Shown here one piece after another: positions 36,208-44,533 of a DNA stretch of 64,000 nt. Position 1 is the stretch's first letter; the number at the start of each line of letters is the position of its first letter. This DNA is from Pseudoalteromonas sp. 0303. Lineage in GTDB: Bacteria > Pseudomonadota > Gammaproteobacteria > Enterobacterales > Alteromonadaceae. The notes under the pieces were generated by a model that saw only the letters and a list, made by a program, of their open reading frames with translations, made no database searches and had not been told where the DNA came from. Where the stretch lies: positions 43,656 to 107,655 of the forward strand of contig NZ_JABVXF010000014.1 of NCBI RefSeq assembly GCF_013349995.1, given 5' to 3'. Made by a program: the position numbers and the translations under genes.

Positions 36208-36684
36208 ATGAATAAAACACACGTAATTGAACATTTACGCTTTGCGCTAGAGGCACAACTGCAAAACGCCAAAGCAGCGGCAAAAGCGGCTCATGACGCT
36301 GCAACTCACGAAGAAAGTGTCGCTGAAACTCAATACGATACCTTGGGTTTAGAGGCTGCTTATCTAGCGCAAGGGCAAGCTGAGCGAGTTAATGAATGCT
36401 ACCGTGACATACAAGCATTCAATACAGTGTTTAAAGAAAGCGAATTTAATAAGGTTCGTGAAGGTGCATTAGTGTGTCTTACCGATGAGAAAGATAACGC
36501 CAAATGGTTTTTTATGGGCCCAAGTGCTGGTGGCTTAGAGGTCACCGTAAAAGAGCAACCGATTTATGTTGTAACCCGAGAAGCGCCGTTAGGTAAGCAA
36601 TTGATTGGAAAGTGCCTTGATGATGAAGTTGAACTCTCTATTGCTGGCAAAAAACAGTTGTACGCCATAGAACAGTTAATTTAA
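36208..36684 (+). CDS. GreA/GreB-family transcription factor-like protein
   Basis: This 158-residue protein has a helical, Ala-rich N-terminal half (about 1-80, likely a coiled coil). Its C-terminal FKBP-like Gre domain includes IYVVTREAPLGKQLIGKCLDDEVEL, which matches the PLGKALLGKxxGD motif of Gre factors. The acidic tip residues that stimulate RNA cleavage are not clear, so it may be a Gre-like regulator that binds the RNA polymerase secondary channel. It starts 76 bases after secF, beyond a terminator. AACTGCTTTGATATG gives only a weak ribosome-binding site. Confidence 0.72.
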   Translation: MNKTHVIEHLRFALEAQLQNAKAAAKAAHDAATHEESVAETQYDTLGLEAAYLAQGQAERVNECYRDIQAFNTVFKESEFNKVREGALVCLTDEKDNAKWFFMGPSAGGLEVTVKEQPIYVVTREAPLGKQLIGKCLDDEVELSIAGKKQLYAIEQLI

Positions 36685-36785
36685 TTATTGGTATTTTTAA
36701 TCAGTAAATTTCATCTTCAAGTAAAAAATATCTCGTTGGTCACAAAGCAAAAAAACCTCTATAAATCACATCAAGCTTAAGGCTT

Positions 36786-36825
36786 ATACCAATACGCTTA
36801 ATTCCCAATTATTGCGTATTGGTAT
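36786..36825. repeat. REP-like intergenic palindrome
   Basis: ATACCAATACGC (36786-36797) is perfectly complementary to GCGTATTGGTAT (36814-36825), with a 16-base AT-rich loop. From memory, ACCAAT/ATTGGT palindromes of this kind are scattered between genes in Pseudoalteromonas and relatives, and a degenerate copy may lie near 157-172. No T-run follows. Its role is unknown. Confidence 0.6.
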
Positions 36826-36831
36826 TTCAAG

Positions 36832-36891
36832 CACCCATCTAGTTAAGTGAAGTTTAGCCTCATGCGTTCACTTAATTGGCTGGGTGTTTTT
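36832..36891 (+). terminator. Terminator-like long hairpin before the RimK-type gene
   Basis: The outer arms CACCCA (36832-36837) and TGGGTG (36881-36886) enclose the inner arms TTAAGTGAA (36843-36851) and TTCACTTAA (36867-36875), followed by TTTTTCATTTT. It could end the Gre-like transcript. It lies only 33 bases before the GTG start of the RimK gene, so it could equally act as a leader structure for that gene. Confidence 0.6.
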
Positions 36892-36923
36892 CATTTTATC
36901 TATGGCTTAATTTAGGAAAAGTC

Positions 36924-38318
36924 GTGTTTAAAACCTTGATTGTGGTTGATAACAATGAGCAACGTATTGCTCAAAATTTCGAAAATGTCATTACCTTTGA
37001 CACCTACTTACGTGATTACCCAAAACATAATGAGCCAAAAACACGCATTTTAAACTTGTGTGATACAGGGCAGTATTTAAGTAAAGGTTATTATTGTTCT
37101 TTGCTTGCTGAAGCAAGAAAGCACCAGGTATTACCAAGTGTAAAAACAATTAATGCGCTACGTAGCGATGAATACAGCACGCGTCATAAAGCGCTTGCTG
37201 GTGGCACTGTATTTTTTGGTCACACAGATAAAGAACAGCAAAGTAAAGCAACCAAAGCATTATTCTCGCAATATCCTGCGCCTATTTTGGTGTGTGATGA
37301 GCAAGGTGTTGTAAAACAAGGCACAATTGCATCATTAGATGACACAGGCTTTACGGAGTTTGTAAAACAACTCAGTAGCTTTACTGAGTCTGTATGGCGT
37401 ATTCACGATAAAAAACGTCGTTACCGTTGGGATATGGCTATATTGGTTGATCACCAAGAAAAGGTGCCGCCAAGTGATAAAGATGCCATTGCTAAATTTA
37501 TAAAAGCAGCCGCTAAGCACGGTATTTATGCTCAAGCACTGACATTTGATGAAATTACCAATATTGCACAATTTGATGCGTTATTTATTCGTCAAACCAC
37601 AGCCATCGACCATCCAACCTATCGTTTAGCGAGTAAAGCACAAAGCTTAGGGCTAGTGGTCATTGATGATGCAGAATCGATACTGCGCTGTTGTAATAAA
37701 GTGTATTTGCACGATGCCTTTAATTATCAAAAAGTGCCGAGTTTAAAAACTCACGTTGTGGCTGATACAAGTGAAGAGACAATTGAAATTTTAGAAGCAA
37801 ACTTCAGCTACCCACTGGTATTAAAAATGCCAGAAGGTTCTTTCTCAAAAGGCGTATTTAAAGTTACCAATCGTGATGAGTTAGTTGCTAAGTTAACTGA
37901 GCTGTTTGAGTTCAGTGCACTGGTGCTTGCGCAAGAGTACATGTACACCGAATACGACTGGCGTGTCGGGGTGTTAAATGGCCGTGCAATTTATGCGTGT
38001 CGTTATTTAATGGCCCGTAATCACTGGCAAATTTATAACCATGATGCAAAACGCTTCTTCTCAGGTGGTTTTGAGACCTTGCCAACCTTTGAGCTACCTA
38101 AAGTGGTACTTGATGCAGCATTAAAAGCCTGTAAAACAGTGGGTAAAGGTTTGTATGGTGTTGATGTTAAAGAGCATCAAGGTAAAGCATACGTGTTAGA
38201 AGTGAATGACAACCCAAGTATCGACCATAAAGTCGAAGATGCCTATTTAGGTGATGAGCTTTATATGATCATTATGGATGAGTTTAAACAACGCCTAGAA
38301 GCACGAGGCCGCGGTTAA
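36924..38318 (+). CDS. RimK-family ATP-grasp ligase with N-terminal RLAN-type domain
   Basis: This 464-residue protein is read from GTG 36924 because AGGAAAA lies just upstream; a TTG at 36876 would start inside the hairpin. The N-terminal 180 residues match the RimK-like ATP-grasp-associated (RLAN) domain (LIVVDNNEQ, CDTGQYLSKGYYCSLL). The ATP-grasp part follows, with KVPSLKTHVV, PLVLKMPEGSFSKGVFKV, DWRVGVLNGRAIYA and VLEVNDNPSIDH, whose Glu-Asn-Asp-Asn binds magnesium. It should form an amide between an amino acid and a carboxylate. It overlaps the GNAT-C39 gene (TAATG), a pairing described for predicted peptide-modifying amidoligase systems. Confidence 0.88.
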   Translation: MFKTLIVVDNNEQRIAQNFENVITFDTYLRDYPKHNEPKTRILNLCDTGQYLSKGYYCSLLAEARKHQVLPSVKTINALRSDEYSTRHKALAGGTVFFGHTDKEQQSKATKALFSQYPAPILVCDEQGVVKQGTIASLDDTGFTEFVKQLSSFTESVWRIHDKKRRYRWDMAILVDHQEKVPPSDKDAIAKFIKAAAKHGIYAQALTFDEITNIAQFDALFIRQTTAIDHPTYRLASKAQSLGLVVIDDAESILRCCNKVYLHDAFNYQKVPSLKTHVVADTSEETIEILEANFSYPLVLKMPEGSFSKGVFKVTNRDELVAKLTELFEFSALVLAQEYMYTEYDWRVGVLNGRAIYACRYLMARNHWQIYNHDAKRFFSGGFETLPTFELPKVVLDAALKACKTVGKGLYGVDVKEHQGKAYVLEVNDNPSIDHKVEDAYLGDELYMIIMDEFKQRLEARGRG

Positions 38319-39421
38319 TGAACGCATCTGTTTGTCAAATCCGCTTTGCACAGGCCACGGATTTGACAGCTCTTGTAGCCATTGAAGAGCAAAGCTTTAG
38401 CCAAGATAGATTAAGTAGCCGTAGTTTAAAACGCTGGATCAGCGCAACTCACGGCTTATTGATGGTGGCTGAAGTAGATAATCAACTAGTTGGTTATGGT
38501 TTAGTGTGGTGTCACAAAGGGACGCGCCTTGCCCGGTTATATTCACTGGCGGTTTTGCAATCGCAGCAAGGCAAAGGGATTGCTTCACAGATACTTCTTG
38601 CGCTTGAAAATGAAACGGCTAAACGGGGCCGTTTATACATGCGCTTAGAAGTTGCGGTAAACAACCAATCAGCAATTCGCTTATATGAAAAACTGGGTTA
38701 TCAGGTGTTTGGTCATTACAGTGATTATTATGATGACCATAGTGATGCCCATCGAATGCAAAAAAACATTCGTCGTAATATCGAATTTAATGCTGATAAA
38801 CACACGCCTTGGTACCAGCAAACTACCGAATTTACCTGTGGCCCAGCGGCGTTATTAATGGCAATGTCATCATTGAATGATACCGCAATGAGCCAACTCA
38901 AAGAGCTGGATATCTGGCGTGAAGCCACGACTATTTTCATGACTTCAGGGCATGGCGGTTGTCACCCTCTAGGGTTAGCACTTGCAGCAATGAAACGTGG
39001 TTTTAAAGCCGATGTTGTTTTAAATACCCGTGATACCTTGTTTATTGATGGTGTAAGAAGTGAAAAGAAAAAAGCCATTTTGCATACCGTACACAATCAG
39101 TTTGTAGCCGAAGCGATAGCTGCAAAACTGCCAGTACGCTATCAAGAGTTAACCTTGGCTACCATTGAAGATTGGCTTGCTGAGGGTAAAGCGGTGGTGT
39201 TATTGATCAGCACTTATCGATTTGATGGTAAAAAGTCACCCCATTGGGTGTGTGTAACGCATATTGATGAGCATTGCTTGTATGTGCATGACCCGTTTTG
39301 TGAAAACGAAAAACAATTGGCGATTGATTGTCAGCATGTACCAATAGCCAAAGCCGATTTTAGCAAAATGGCTAGTTTTGGCTCATCACGGCTCAGTACA
39401 GCGATGGCCTTTTATTTATAA
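38318..39421 (+). CDS. Fusion of GNAT acetyltransferase and C39-like peptidase
   Basis: This 367-residue protein has an N-terminal GNAT domain (about 5-150; acetyl-CoA loop SLAVLQSQQGKGIASQILL). The C-terminal domain is papain-like peptidase C39 (about 165-367), with a probable catalytic cysteine C174 in EFTCGPAALLM and a histidine in KSPHWVCVTHID. Both active sites look intact. The ATG overlaps the stop of the RimK-type ligase. The pair may synthesise, acetylate and cleave a small peptide or act on peptide-tagged proteins. This is inferred from domain content; no substrate is known. Confidence 0.87.
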   Translation: MNASVCQIRFAQATDLTALVAIEEQSFSQDRLSSRSLKRWISATHGLLMVAEVDNQLVGYGLVWCHKGTRLARLYSLAVLQSQQGKGIASQILLALENETAKRGRLYMRLEVAVNNQSAIRLYEKLGYQVFGHYSDYYDDHSDAHRMQKNIRRNIEFNADKHTPWYQQTTEFTCGPAALLMAMSSLNDTAMSQLKELDIWREATTIFMTSGHGGCHPLGLALAAMKRGFKADVVLNTRDTLFIDGVRSEKKKAILHTVHNQFVAEAIAAKLPVRYQELTLATIEDWLAEGKAVVLLISTYRFDGKKSPHWVCVTHIDEHCLYVHDPFCENEKQLAIDCQHVPIAKADFSKMASFGSSRLSTAMAFYL

Positions 39422-39451
39422 TTTTGATTGTTAGTTTGATTTGGAAGTGCA

Positions 39452-39946
39452 GTGACACTGAGTAGTTTATTTGATATTGCCCCTTATTCTTGGTCAGCAA
39501 TTGGTAGCGCCGCTTTTTGCGGCGCAATTATTGGTATGGAGCGTCAATTACGTGGTAAACCTGTGGGTATTCGAACTTCAGCGCTCATTGTGTTGGGTAC
39601 TTATTTGTTTCTATCAACAGCGTTTATGTTGCATGGCGAAGATATTGATCATTCACGTGTAGTTGGCCAGATCATTACTGGTATCGGCTTTTTAGGTGCA
39701 GGGGTGATGCTTGCAAAAGATGGTGCGGTAGTTGGTGTAACATCTGCTGCAACGATATGGGTATTAGCATCAATTGGTGTTGTTATTGCCACCGACAACT
39801 TACTAGCTGCAATAAAACTATCGGTGCTGGTGGTGGGTATTTTATATGGCGTAGATGTACTTGAAGCTAAGTTTAAGAGCTTAGGGCGCGGTGTACATGC
39901 CCGTGTAAAACGTTATTCAAAGTTGTATTATCGAAAAGAAAAGTGA
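39452..39946 (+). CDS. MgtC/SapB-family membrane protein
   Basis: This 164-residue protein has four to five TM helices. It shows the family signatures AAFCGAIIGMERQLRGKPVGIRTSALIVLG near 20-50 and GIGFLGAGVMLAKDGAVVGVTSAATIWV near 77-105. GTG 39452 has GGAAG five bases upstream. It lacks the C-terminal ACT-like domain of Salmonella MgtC, so it is the short YhiD/SapB form. Members affect magnesium homeostasis and ATP synthase in some bacteria. It follows the GNAT-C39 gene by 30 bases and may belong to that operon. Confidence 0.85.
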   Translation: MTLSSLFDIAPYSWSAIGSAAFCGAIIGMERQLRGKPVGIRTSALIVLGTYLFLSTAFMLHGEDIDHSRVVGQIITGIGFLGAGVMLAKDGAVVGVTSAATIWVLASIGVVIATDNLLAAIKLSVLVVGILYGVDVLEAKFKSLGRGVHARVKRYSKLYYRKEK

Positions 39947-39951
39947 AGTCT

Positions 39952-40068
39952 ATGAACCGTTTTCCTGCAATGCTGAATATGCTTATCAAAAATGGCTATG
40001 CCATAACAGGCTATGAAGACAGAGGCAGCCCACAAACTAGTAAGATTTTATTTACGAAAGACATTTAA
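39952..40068 (+). CDS. Possible 38-residue small protein downstream of the MgtC-like gene
   Basis: ATG 39952 opens a 38-residue frame (MNRFPAMLNMLIKNGY..., ending LFTKDI) five bases after the MgtC-like stop codon, with GAAG just upstream. It ends ten bases before the convergent kinase gene, so it fills the gap exactly. Its composition is protein-like (Gly-Tyr-Glu-Asp-Arg-Gly-Ser), but no family is recognised. It may be a real translationally coupled small gene or a remnant of a longer one. Confidence 0.35.
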   Translation: MNRFPAMLNMLIKNGYAITGYEDRGSPQTSKILFTKDI

Positions 40069-40078
40069 ACTTATTAGC

Positions 40079-41290
40079 TTACTTTGGCAAACTAATTAAA
40101 AAATGGGCGCCTACATCACTTTCTTGTACGCAAATATCGCCTTGCAGTTGTTGGCTAACTATTTTCTTCGCTATGCTGAGGCCAAGCCCTATACCTGATT
40201 GGTTGTTTTTACCTTTATAAAATGGGGTGAAAATTGAGCTTAGTTCAGTGCTGCTGATACCGGTGCCGTTATCTGTGTAGTGAATTTTTAACACCTCATC
40301 AAAATCAAAAATATCAATTTCTATTAAAGGATCTGTAATATTGTTGAATGCATGCTCAATTGAGTTTTGCAATAGAATAAACAGCACTTGCTTGAGTAAG
40401 TCTATATCAACTTCAAATTGGTTATGCGGGTTTTGATAATTAATATCTAATTTGATATCGCGATGTTTTATTTGCTCTTCTAAGTGCTTATACAATGACT
40501 CAGAGAGTTGCTCTAACGTCATGATTGTTTTACTTGATTGTGATTTGGTATACAACAAATCTTGTAAAATACGTATCTTATAAGCAGATGAAGTTAAGTT
40601 CCTGTCAAGTAGTTCATTGGTATTTATCAGTGTCTCTAAAGTATTTTGCAGTGCTTGTTGACTAAGCTGTTTTTTTATCAGTCTGGTTTGTGTTTCTTTG
40701 ACAGCAAGCCGGGTAACATCAACTGCTGTAATACAGTTACCAAGTGGTGTGTTGAGCTCGTGGGCTATTCCTCTAATTAAAGTGGCCAGTTCAGCAAATT
40801 GTTGTTGTTCAAACGCTTGTTTTTGCTGATGCAATAATTTCAGTTGGGTTTCGAAGCTTTGCTTAATGGTTTCGAGTAGCTTTATCACGGACTCGTTGTA
40901 TTCATGGGGTTTGCTATCAAGGATACAAATTGTGCCAAATGGGGTGGTGTCTCCTGCACATATTGGCAAACCTAAATAAGAAATCATATTAAGCTTGATA
41001 TCAGGGTTTTCTTTCCAGTCTTCATCAATAAGTGCGTTGGGAATATTCAGTAATTTTTGGGTTTTTACGACATGTTCGCAATAAAGGCCTGAGTCATCTA
41101 GCTCTTCACTGTCACCAATTCCATAAGGGTTATCTTGGTTATCGTTTTTTGAAAACACACTAATAATATTATTTTCTACCTTCATTACTAAGGCGACGGG
41201 CACATCAGCAAACAAGGCTAAAACTTCGAGGGTTTTATTCCAACTTTGCACTAACTCATCATAATCAAGCTGATACATTTTTAGACTCAA
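40079..41290 (-). CDS. GAF-domain sensor histidine kinase
   Basis: This 403-residue protein has an N-terminal GAF domain (about 20-150; GLYCEHVVKTQKLLNIPNA, YLGLPICAGDTTPFGTICI), a coiled linker, an H-box with H177 in GIAHELNTPLGN, and an ATPase domain with N-box QNSIEHAF and G-boxes DNGTGIS and GIGLGLSIAKKIV. No membrane helix or signal peptide is seen, so it is cytoplasmic. No response regulator lies nearby, so it is an orphan kinase. The GAF class resembles those sensing small molecules or redox state. Confidence 0.88.
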   Translation of the reverse strand: MSLKMYQLDYDELVQSWNKTLEVLALFADVPVALVMKVENNIISVFSKNDNQDNPYGIGDSEELDDSGLYCEHVVKTQKLLNIPNALIDEDWKENPDIKLNMISYLGLPICAGDTTPFGTICILDSKPHEYNESVIKLLETIKQSFETQLKLLHQQKQAFEQQQFAELATLIRGIAHELNTPLGNCITAVDVTRLAVKETQTRLIKKQLSQQALQNTLETLINTNELLDRNLTSSAYKIRILQDLLYTKSQSSKTIMTLEQLSESLYKHLEEQIKHRDIKLDINYQNPHNQFEVDIDLLKQVLFILLQNSIEHAFNNITDPLIEIDIFDFDEVLKIHYTDNGTGISSTELSSIFTPFYKGKNNQSGIGLGLSIAKKIVSQQLQGDICVQESDVGAHFLISLPK

Positions 41291-41395
41291 ACAAATACCT
41301 ATACAACTGACTAAAAGCTTAGTAATAATTTTTAATTCAGCAACTTAAATATGATTAATCTGACCTTGGCTTAGAACATTTCCGGCATTTTAGCT

Positions 41396-42406
41396 TTATC
41401 CAAATAGTTTTCGTCTAACGACTTTGCGATATTCACTAGGTGTTTGTGAAAGCACTTTCTTGAATACCCGGGTTAAGTGACCTTGGTCGTTATAACCAAC
41501 TTCCAGTGCAACTTCTTGAATAGACAAATTTGAAGAGGCTAATAACTCTTTTGCAGTTTGTACCCGCAACTGTTGCCAATACTCCACAGGAGTTTGGCTG
41601 GTGGCTTGGCGAAAACGGCGAGTAAAAGTACGGTAGCTTAAACTAAATTGTGCTGCAATTTCTTGCAGAGTCAGTTCAGAGGTTAAATTGTTTTTTAGCC
41701 AAAATTGAATTTGTGCGATGAGTTCATCTGGGTGTTTATCGACGGCACCCTCAAGGTAGCGCTGATCTTCATAGGGCTTACGAATTTCATGGGAGAAATT
41801 ACGCTCAACATGTTGTGCCGCTTCTCGTCCGTAATATTGACTAATAATATGCACAATAACATCGGCAAGGGCATTTAAACTCGCAACTGTATACATGCGC
41901 TCAGACTGTGTGATGAAAAAGTCAGGCTTAAGCTGCACTTTAGGGTAGTCACGTTTAAATTGCTCTGCGTAATGCCAGTGAGTGGTAGCAGGGTGGCCAT
42001 CCAATAAGCCTGCTTCTGCAACTAAACAATTACCAGTGCCTACACCAATGATATGACTGCCTTGTTGCCAAGATTCACCGAGCCAGTTCACCAAACTTTG
42101 TTGTTTGCTCACCACAGGACGCGGGTTTCGCCAAATCCCAGGCACAATAATCAAGTCACTAACAGGCGCTGTGACGGTTTCGCAATCGGGCATAATTGAA
42201 AGCCCAGTACGATTAGGGATCGCTTTTAAACTACTTGCCACTAAATTGATGTTTAGAGGTTTAAATTCGTTCTGCTGACGATGGCTTTTTGCAAAGGCCT
42301 CACCAGCTCTGAGCATTTCGATAGGCAGGGTTAAACTGGTTATTAATAAATGAGGATAAACCAAAATACTAATTTCAATGGCTTTTACTTGTTGAAGTTT
42401 CGTCAC
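41396..42406 (-). CDS. GlxA-family AraC-type transcriptional regulator
   Basis: This 336-residue regulator has an N-terminal DJ-1/PfpI-like domain (about 8-190; LIIVPGIWRNPRP, HIIGVGTGNCLVAEAGLLDG with a cysteine at the nucleophile elbow). Its C-terminal AraC DNA-binding domain has two helix-turn-helices (LTLQEIAAQFSLSYRTFTRRFRQATSQTPVEYWQ and SIQEVALEVGYNDQGHLTRVFKK). The family controls amino-acid, carnitine or choline metabolism in many bacteria. It is divergent from fabY with a 127-base gap, so fabY may be its target; no operator stands out. Confidence 0.88.
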   Translation of the reverse strand: MTKLQQVKAIEISILVYPHLLITSLTLPIEMLRAGEAFAKSHRQQNEFKPLNINLVASSLKAIPNRTGLSIMPDCETVTAPVSDLIIVPGIWRNPRPVVSKQQSLVNWLGESWQQGSHIIGVGTGNCLVAEAGLLDGHPATTHWHYAEQFKRDYPKVQLKPDFFITQSERMYTVASLNALADVIVHIISQYYGREAAQHVERNFSHEIRKPYEDQRYLEGAVDKHPDELIAQIQFWLKNNLTSELTLQEIAAQFSLSYRTFTRRFRQATSQTPVEYWQQLRVQTAKELLASSNLSIQEVALEVGYNDQGHLTRVFKKVLSQTPSEYRKVVRRKLFG

Positions 42407-42533
42407 TCAAATTGCTCCGACCAGTTGTTTTTGGCCTGTTGTGCATGTTATTTGGCTATTTAAGCATAAAGCGTGTTAATTAATCCATTTAAACTTGGCT
42501 TAATTCTCATAACACGTTTTCTCAAGGTTTTTT

Positions 42534-44432
42534 ATGACAGCATTACCCGTTATTGTTGGTATGGGTGGTATTAATGCCGCTGGCCGCACTTCTTTTCATC
42601 AAGGTTATCGTCGTATCGTGTTAGACAGCTTGGACGCTAAAGCCCGTCAGGAGACATTTTTAGGCTTAGCGACATTAATGAACTTAGTCACTCTTACTGA
42701 AGGTGTACTTAAAGATGCCCAAGGCAATACCATTGCCGAATCAGACATCGAAGCTAAGTTCGGTGAAGAAATTTTAGCTGGCACACTTATTCGTAAAATT
42801 GAAAAAAACCACTTCGATGTGGATGCGACTCCATGGCAGCAAAGAATGACGTTAACAGCGTCAGGTGAACAGCAGATTGTTTTTGAAACGCGCCGCCGTG
42901 ATTTACCAACTCCAGTACCAAGTGCTTGGCAGGTTGAAGAATTAACTGATAAAAAAGTTAAAGTCACAATTAGTGCTGATCTTGCTATTAAACATGACAG
43001 TACGCGCGATAATCCAATTAAAGCGGCCGGTCAATTACCAACAGGTTTTGAACCTTCGGCTATGTATAACAGCCGTTATCAACCAAGAGGCTTGCAAGCG
43101 ACTATCTTTGCCGCAACCGATGCGATTCGTTCGACAGGTCTGCCATGGCAGCAGGTAATGAATAGCGTTGAGCCTGATCAAATTGGCACTTACTCAGCTT
43201 CTGTGGCTGGTCAAGTTGATGATGAAGGATTTGGTGGACTTATTCGTGCGCGCCAGCAGGGCGACCGTGTGAGTACAAAACAGCTTGCACTTGGCTTAAA
43301 CACCATGTCGACTGACTTTATCAATGCTTATGTAACAGGCAATGTGGGCACAACCTTTACTACATCAGGTGCATGTGCAACGTTTTTATATAACCTGCGT
43401 GCAGCTGTAAACGATATTCAAGCGGGTCGTACGCGTGTAGCTATTGTGGCGTCTGTTGAGTGTGCTATTACACCCGAAATCGTTGAAGGTTTTGGTAATA
43501 TGAGCGCACTTGCAAATGAAGAGGGCCTAAAGCGCCTTGATAATACAGATGTGGTTGATCATCGCCGTACCAGCCGTCCATTTGGTGAAAACTGTGGTTT
43601 TACAATTGGTGAAGGCGCACAAGTTGCTATATTAATGGATGATGCATTGGCATTAGAGTTAGGCGCTGATGTGTTAGGCAGCGTTGCAGATGTGTTCGTC
43701 AATGCCGATGGTATTAAAAAATCAATTACAGCCCCGGGCCCAGGTAACTACATCACGATGGCAAAATCTGTTGCACTAGCAAACAGTATTGTTGGCCAAG
43801 AGGCGGTACAAAAGCGTAGCTTTATTTTGGCACATGGCTCAAGTACACCACAAAACCGCGTAACAGAATCACTGATCTATCATAAAGTGGCAGAAACATT
43901 TGCAATTGATAATTGGAAGGTTGCTGCGCCTAAAGCGTATGTTGGCCATACCATTGCTCCAGCTAGTGGTGACCAATTAGCTATGGCATTAGGTGTGTTT
44001 AGTCACAATATTATGCCGGGTATTACGACAATCGATAAAGTGGCAGATGATGTGTATAGCGAGCATTTAGACATTCGTACTGAACACTATCAATGTGATG
44101 CAATGGATATTGCCTTCATTAACTCAAAAGGCTTTGGTGGTAATAACGCAACGGCGACTGTGTTATCACCGGCAATTACATTAAAGATGCTTGCAAAGCG
44201 TCATGGTGATGAGGTTATGGCGCAATATCAAGACCGTCATACTCAGGTAGCCAAAGCGCAAGCTGACTATCAACAACACGCTGATTTAGGTCATTATGAG
44301 CTAATTTATCGTTTTGGTGATGGCCTAATTGATGAAAATGGCATTGAAATTAGTGAAGATTCAATGACAATCCCAGGTTTTGATAAAAAAGTTTTATTAT
44401 CAAAACCAAACCCTTACCAGGATATGTTTTAA
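42534..44432 (+). CDS. fabY: FabY-type beta-ketoacyl-ACP synthase
   Basis: This 632-residue ketosynthase is longer than FabB/FabF (about 410) because of an N-terminal extension of about 190 residues. It has the nucleophile cysteine in TTSGACATFLYNL, a histidine in LAHGSSTPQNR and a second His region KAYVGHTIAPASGDQ, so the Cys-His-His triad is complete. Length and N-terminus (LPVIVGMGGINAAGRTS) fit FabY of Pseudomonas aeruginosa, which condenses acetyl-CoA with malonyl-ACP to start fatty-acid synthesis in place of FabH. The assignment rests on recalled family features. The gene is monocistronic, with a terminator at 44466. Confidence 0.82.
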   Translation: MTALPVIVGMGGINAAGRTSFHQGYRRIVLDSLDAKARQETFLGLATLMNLVTLTEGVLKDAQGNTIAESDIEAKFGEEILAGTLIRKIEKNHFDVDATPWQQRMTLTASGEQQIVFETRRRDLPTPVPSAWQVEELTDKKVKVTISADLAIKHDSTRDNPIKAAGQLPTGFEPSAMYNSRYQPRGLQATIFAATDAIRSTGLPWQQVMNSVEPDQIGTYSASVAGQVDDEGFGGLIRARQQGDRVSTKQLALGLNTMSTDFINAYVTGNVGTTFTTSGACATFLYNLRAAVNDIQAGRTRVAIVASVECAITPEIVEGFGNMSALANEEGLKRLDNTDVVDHRRTSRPFGENCGFTIGEGAQVAILMDDALALELGADVLGSVADVFVNADGIKKSITAPGPGNYITMAKSVALANSIVGQEAVQKRSFILAHGSSTPQNRVTESLIYHKVAETFAIDNWKVAAPKAYVGHTIAPASGDQLAMALGVFSHNIMPGITTIDKVADDVYSEHLDIRTEHYQCDAMDIAFINSKGFGGNNATATVLSPAITLKMLAKRHGDEVMAQYQDRHTQVAKAQADYQQHADLGHYELIYRFGDGLIDENGIEISEDSMTIPGFDKKVLLSKPNPYQDMF

Positions 44433-44465
44433 GATCAAGGCATGTTTAAGCACATTCTTGACAGC

Positions 44466-44490
44466 AAGGCGCTTTTAAAGCGCCTTTTTT
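44466..44490 (+). terminator. Rho-independent terminator after fabY
   Basis: AAGGCGCTTT pairs with AAAGCGCCTT and runs into TTTT. It lies 34 bases after the fabY stop codon. Confidence 0.9.
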
Positions 44491-44533
44491 AGTGCTATAA
44501 ATGTTCCTATCTAAGGGATTTGGAGCCATTATC

